Source of the DNA: Terebella lapidaria
Lineage: Eukaryota > Annelida > Polychaeta > Terebellida > Terebellidae
DNA length: 64,000 nt
Direction of reading: 5' to 3'
Assembly: GCA_949152475.1 (NCBI GenBank)
Contig: OX424562.1
Coordinates: forward strand, 25,358,209-25,422,208
The notes beneath the pieces were generated by a model that made no database searches, was not told where the DNA came from, and worked only from the letters and a program-made list of their open reading frames with translations. This document shows positions 59,253-64,000 of this stretch, one piece after another (position 1 is the first letter of the stretch; each line of letters starts with the position of its first letter). The translations under genes and the position numbers were made by a program.

Positions 59253-60647
59253 CATTCGTTTCAATTCGAAATGTCTAGGCATATGTACTGTACAAGGTAT
59301 TGAAATTGTGTTGATTTTAAGTGGGAGTCTAAAGATGATTGGAATTGTGATTTTTTTTTGTTATTTCTGATCTTGTAGTTTTGTTTGATATCGAGCTACC
59401 ACCGGTTTTACTTTCTTGTCAGAACTCAAATATATTTTCAAGAGCAAAGGTTCAACGTCTGTGTTCCTATTCCAAGAGTATTTGTTGTAGGTTATTTTTT
59501 TGCATCATCAAAAGCTTATACTGAGGTGATAGGCTAACACATGGACATTAACATAATATTCCAGGCGTATTCTTGGTATGTCCTCGTATGATTGTACAGA
59601 TCCTAGGGCGCCGAATAGTTAGAACTGCATACAAAGGGTAGTCAATGAAGATAGACAATGTATTAGTACTTCGATCTACCCGACGATGTAATGATATTGT
59701 TGTTATGTTTCCTAAAACTTGTCAAATAATAAAAACGTTTGCGTAAAGATGTTTATTCGTTATTTCATGACAAAAGCGAAACACTACAAAATGATGACAT
59801 ACATTCCATAAACTCACAGGTAAAGCATGCATACAACCAACAAAAATCACCTTGACTGTCACATAATACTCATTTATTGAACACGGCGGATACAATACTT
59901 CGAATAAGCTGCAATGAAATTCACCATCGAATAAGTCCAAGTTTACTTTCAGAAGGCAAACATTCATATATACAGAATATGACCAATCTCCAGAGTGTTA
60001 TGGTTGTTAGTTCATTACCATACAATTCGCATGCGACAAGAGAGATTCAGACATCCAGAAGTGGAGAACGCGAAGGACAATAATAATATATATAACCTTA
60101 GTCGTTGAACTGAACAGCGTAGTGGCATACCGGCATATACATGTACACATGAAGTTATTCAGTATAAACACACTCAATATACACAAACAATTGTCAATAA
60201 ATGTCAATAGCTAACATTAAAGTTGACATCTAATCAACGATTACGTCACATGCACAGTCATGATTGGACGGAATAATATCACCATTGGTACTTGAGTATA
60301 TAGGTACGAATGCTCAAATCGCAAATGCGATGCATGAAGCGTGTGTTTTACGAATCATAATCGCAGTAATGCCTTGAATACAATGCTGTAATTGTGTGCA
60401 AAAATATTAAAGCCTCCCGTTAGGAACACACACATTACACTCACTGCAGGTCTCTTACTTTCTACAGCCTAACATCAACAACACATCGCATAATCCTAAA
60501 AATATGCGTCAAAAAGCATATGGGGGAGAAACTATACATAACATAACTGGTCCAGAAACAATACTCCCAATATTACCTGTTTATGTTATTATGTATCTGT
60601 GTATATTGCTATTGTTAATAGCTCAGGAGTCTGGATCAGAGATGGAA

Positions 60648-61489
60648 CTACATCTTGACTTTGGGAGGTTCACCGTTGGGCATGCGATCACGTGTTCTGT
60701 GGTGTAGGGCTGTGTTTGAGGCTGTCATATCCTCTGGTTGACGTCTGTATATATGTGCATTTTCTTGACCCATTTCATTGTCGAAAGGAGTGGTATCAGT
60801 CGGCGGGGGTTCCTCGTCCACAGCCTCGCTTGTATGATCTCGCTCCAAGATGCCGATCTTCTCGCCTACCCAGCGGAACTTGGCGACAATCTCCTCCTGG
60901 ATCAGTGAGAAGCACATGGAGAGGATGGCCATCCCAAACAACATGTACACTGCTGCTCCGATCATCTTCCACTGGTCTGACTGCTGTTTGAATTCTGCAG
61001 AACCGGGCACCACGTCACCAAATCCAATGGTGGATATCGTTACAAAGCAGAAGTAGGCTGCCTGTAGGGGTGTCCATTCCTCCCAAACGCCAAAGAGAAT
61101 AGAACCCATGAAGATGTAGCCTCCAATAACGCCCATCGTGATGGTTAGTGGGACGCTTATCTTATCGTCGTCATCATCTTCCGCATCATCTTCATCGTCT
61201 AAAACTGTAGGACCTCCAGGTTTGGCTGTGTTTTTCTGATGGTTGTATTCGTGCTTCCAAGCCTCTGGTGAGGTGCCATCTCCGGTCAGCTGCAGATTGA
61301 TGGCTTTCGATTTATCCTTCCGACGGCAGCAGCCGCAGCAACACACCTTGGTATATACGAAACGAAAGATGTCTGCCATGACGTCACCGATGTTGGCCAG
61401 GCACAACAACATCAGGGGAATCCCAAGAGTGGCATAAGCGATACACACCAACCGTCCCCAGAAAGTCTTTGGAGCGATGTTACCATAAC
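60648..61489 (-). CDS. two-pore-domain potassium channel, last exon (gene partial)
   Basis: The minus strand reads from the acceptor GTTGCAG|GT at 61490/61489 to TAG at 60650-60648. The first two bases finish the pore glycine codon, then [20 protein letters not shown] (TM2), the same CCCGCC cluster, an acidic loop (DDEDDAEDDDDD), SVPLTITMGVIGGYIFMGS (TM3), the second filter TIGFGDVVPG, TM4 with [31 protein letters not shown] and a tail ending EPPKVKM. It is a paralogue of the 2585-4872 gene with the same phase-1 intron in GYG, very alike in helices and pore and diverged in loop and tail. The first exon (TM1, cap, pore helix 1) is not in the 2.5 kb to the right edge, so the intron is longer than that. 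It faces the left gene tail to tail. Confidence 0.94.
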
Positions 61490-62189
61490 CTGCAACATAG
61501 AACAAACTGTTAAAGCTACTGCCTTGGAATGTATGCAATATTTTTTTTTCAAAAATAAATGTTTGTGCAACTTTTCTAATGCAAGATAACAAAAGATGTG
61601 CTCAATGATTTTGACCATTACAATTGTCCGAGTTGTCTTTTCATCCGTTTTAATACACAAGTTGTACCGGTTTTGTATATCAACAATCGAAAGTGTATCC
61701 ATCAAAACCGAATGTAAACAAATGCCCAAGTCACGCTTAAAAGTCCACATCGAGTACATTTTCCAGTTCGTATGTGCATATATAGTGTAGTTATGAGAAA
61801 ATAATCAGTGATGTACCATGATGTGAAATTGGCAGTCCATCTTGCACTTCTATGCTTTGTTTACATCTGCGTGTGATGGATACAGTTCTTGTATTTACGC
61901 GAAAACCGCCTATTCAAATGAGCAAAATTTCCCAGAGAACTACTGGTTGTAGTCATTTCATTTGATATGAGTATGGCTCATTCAGTTAATTCAGCATGTT
62001 TAATATGAAATATAGTTTTCAAAAATTATTGACTGGTTTCAAAGGCAGTTGCTTTAACAAGAAAAGCAATTGGAGATGTTGTTCGACAACGAGGCCACCA
62101 TATAATTCAATTCATAGCTGTTCTAAGATATCTATTGAGAAGACACAAATGGTAAGCAGGTAATTTGTGGCTGTCACCCCATTTTGGCT
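61490..62189 (-). other. intron of the right-hand K2P gene, proximal part
   Basis: Intron sequence next to the acceptor GTTGCAG. A T-run in the plus strand at 61542-61550 and no coding sequence. The short open frame running through the acceptor is read-through. Confidence 0.7.
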
Positions 62190-64000
62190 TTGTGTCTATC
62201 GATTCATTCAAGCCAGAGAATGAACAAATGAATGTCGTGTTAATTTAATTTGAAAAACACGTACATGTCCCATGTACATAAGTCATGAAATGTTATTCTT
62301 CCTCGGGAATCTCACAGATTGTCGACCGAGGTTTTGACCATATTGACACTTTTGACAATAATGTGACACTTGGCCCAGGACAAACGCACCACTCATTCAC
62401 GATGTCAAGCAAAAGGCCACTCACCGAACTATTCAAAAGTTCGTTTGGTGACACTTCGTATTCACAACGCCGTGCCTTTCATTTAAACCCGTCCACTTGT
62501 GCAAAGGTTTGTTTGTGTTAGCACACTGTTGTGCTAATAATGTTTGTATTCATGTTGGTGAACAATCGCTTTTCATCTTCTCGACAATGTGGAGTTTGTT
62601 CAGGTCAATAACTTGTCGCATGATCACATAGTAATCATTTATCGTATAGTTATTGAATATTTCGAGTCCATCGCTACCGTATCCCATTGAACGATAGCAT
62701 CAAATGGAGCTTAGCCAAGGAGGTTTTCAAGGCACTCGTTGATTTTTCAGCTAGGTGAATGGAAATGTTGTAGACTAGATTCCATTAGGATGTGCTATAT
62801 AATTTGCTTTCAGGGTATGATACGTGTGATGTTTGGCCAGCTGTCAATGCCCCAGGCCTCCTCTGTTTAAATGCATTGTGTGATGAATTGATATATAGTT
62901 TTACCCAAAAATGTTGATGGCACACAAAACAAAAACGTGTAACTATGTATGTAGCAGAAAGAAGAAAACATAATATATATATATATTTGTGTATGTATGC
63001 AAAGTACTTGGCGCATTGACACAAAAGAGTGCCCCAATTGTACTCGGTGAGATCAGTAATGACATATTGACATACTAGTGCATACTCTTCAATATTGCAT
63101 GTTTACTTCATAGATGTCCATAGAATCAGTGTTTTTTCGTGGGCGCAAAAAACTACTAAACTATGATTTGTACGTGTGAATATATGTTGTTTATAAATGA
63201 AATGTGTAAATAGATGTTGGTCTATGGGCCATGTTAGGAATGGCCTGGGATTATGAACGACCACTACAATTAGTATGTAATTTTCGAACATCAAAATGAA
63301 AAAAAAAACAATGAATGCAATACGGACTTCGTGAAAGAAACCCATGATAAGAACATAGTTACCTCCCGAAAAGCCGACATAAACAAAAGATTTATTTCTA
63401 AATAGACATGAAGTTTTCCAGCCATGAGAAATATTTGATCTCTGATAACTATTCCACAATATACATTATGGTGATTCCTGTAGTTTAGACTCATTTATCA
63501 TCAAATGCGGACAATGTTTGGTCATTCTCCTACACATTATCGCCCATTACAATCAGACCCATGGCATCCCGTGATGTATTTCGAGCATTATGTGGAATGT
63601 TATCAATTATTCAGTAGTTTTTCTTTTCAGCTAGGTCAGCACAATTCACCATCTTCTACCAGGATCCATTAAAGCGCTTACACGAAGTGCTCTGTTACAT
63701 CGTGGTTTGGATACCAGTCATTATTCAACACAAATCATTCCTGGGACATATCACTCAAGACACTACGAGAATATGTAGACAGTCGTCTGCATTCATCTCG
63801 TGCCCAGGTTATTCATGTGGTACGATCCCTCGGGACTCACGGTAGCATTTTGATGCATATAGTTTTGATGTCCTGCATATTAGATATATCGTATCAAATC
63901 GCGAGGGATTTGTTACAGTCTGTATTCTATGGCTTGTTGAACAATCCATGCAGGTTTGGAACTTGTGTATTTGTGTAAATCAAATTCATTACAAATACAA
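62190..64000. repeat. older array copy (unit 8), inside the K2P intron
   Basis: Blocks matching the array in the usual order and orientation: TGTCTATCGATTCATTC (62190; like 34624), AATAATGTTTGTATTCATG then GACAATGTGGAGTTTGTTCAG (62535; like 35000), TATTGAATATTTCGAG (62650), ATCGCCCATTACAATCAGAC (63539; like 18619), CACAATTCACCATCTTCTAC (63641) and AGACAGTCGTCTGCATTCAT (63776). The copy runs off the right edge. At about 62285-62515 it holds about 230 bases that I do not find in other copies. Its place in the intron shows the array reaches into the channel gene. Confidence 0.75.

Larger units (their letters stand above)
56501..60647. other. DNA between the array and the right-hand K2P gene
   Basis: No recognised gene. 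It contains a (TAA)n tract at about 56662-56683, two small foldback elements (58211-58310 and 58407-58536), a 171-codon frame at 58737, and at about 59440-59560 a diverged relative of the 115-bp element. The last few hundred bases should hold the 3' UTR of the minus-strand channel gene. Confidence 0.4.

Noticed and set aside
1-64000. CRISPR arrays, bacterial operons, tRNA or rRNA genes
   Set aside because: The tandem units are kilobases long without spacers, the genes are spliced, and I saw no tRNA-like or rRNA-like sequence on reading both strands.

Overview
The window is animal nuclear DNA. It has split genes with GT..AG introns, AT-rich non-coding DNA, and a mixture of PIF/Harbinger, hAT and LINE elements. 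A marine invertebrate, possibly a mollusc or other lophotrochozoan, fits the look of it, but the sequence alone does not fix the species.

Host genes. Three members of one two-pore-domain potassium channel (K2P) family are present, all resembling the TWiK/sandman/TRESK-like type. (1) Bases 1-246 are the last codons of a plus-strand gene whose body lies to the left. (2) A complete two-exon gene lies at 2585-4872 (427 residues), with its intron splitting the first pore signature TIGYG. (3) The final exon of a minus-strand gene lies at 61489-60648, with the same intron position; its first exon lies beyond the right edge. Genes 2 and 3 are tail to tail and about 56 kb apart. I see no other convincing host gene.

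The interval between the channels is repeats. At 5.3-10.4 kb transposons are nested inside each other: an outer inverted-repeat element with a minisatellite core holds a PIF/Harbinger element, which holds two LINE fragments and a palindromic minisatellite element, which in turn holds a short MITE. From 10.4 to 15.4 kb I see almost nothing. A 1.2 kb non-autonomous hAT with a perfect 8-bp target duplication lies at 15400-16597.

From about 15.6 kb to the right edge, much of the DNA is a head-to-tail array of one long repeat family that I do not recognise. The first three copies (about 15.63-34.1 kb, period about 5.89 kb) are nearly identical, so recent; the third has an internal 946-bp tandem duplication. 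Older diverged copies follow at 34.1-40.3, 40.3-52.1 (split by a 5.4 kb Harbinger-bearing insert), 52.1-56.5 and 62.2-64.0 kb. Landmarks occur in the same order and orientation in each copy. Comparing copies shows which sequences were inserted later: a 1.24 kb LINE, the Harbinger block, a 115-bp element with a 7-bp duplication and several short foldback elements. The array also enters the intron of the right-hand channel gene.

The main point of interest is this array: a large tandem repeat without recognised coding content, recently re-amplified from a breakpoint inside a hAT element, between duplicated ion-channel genes.
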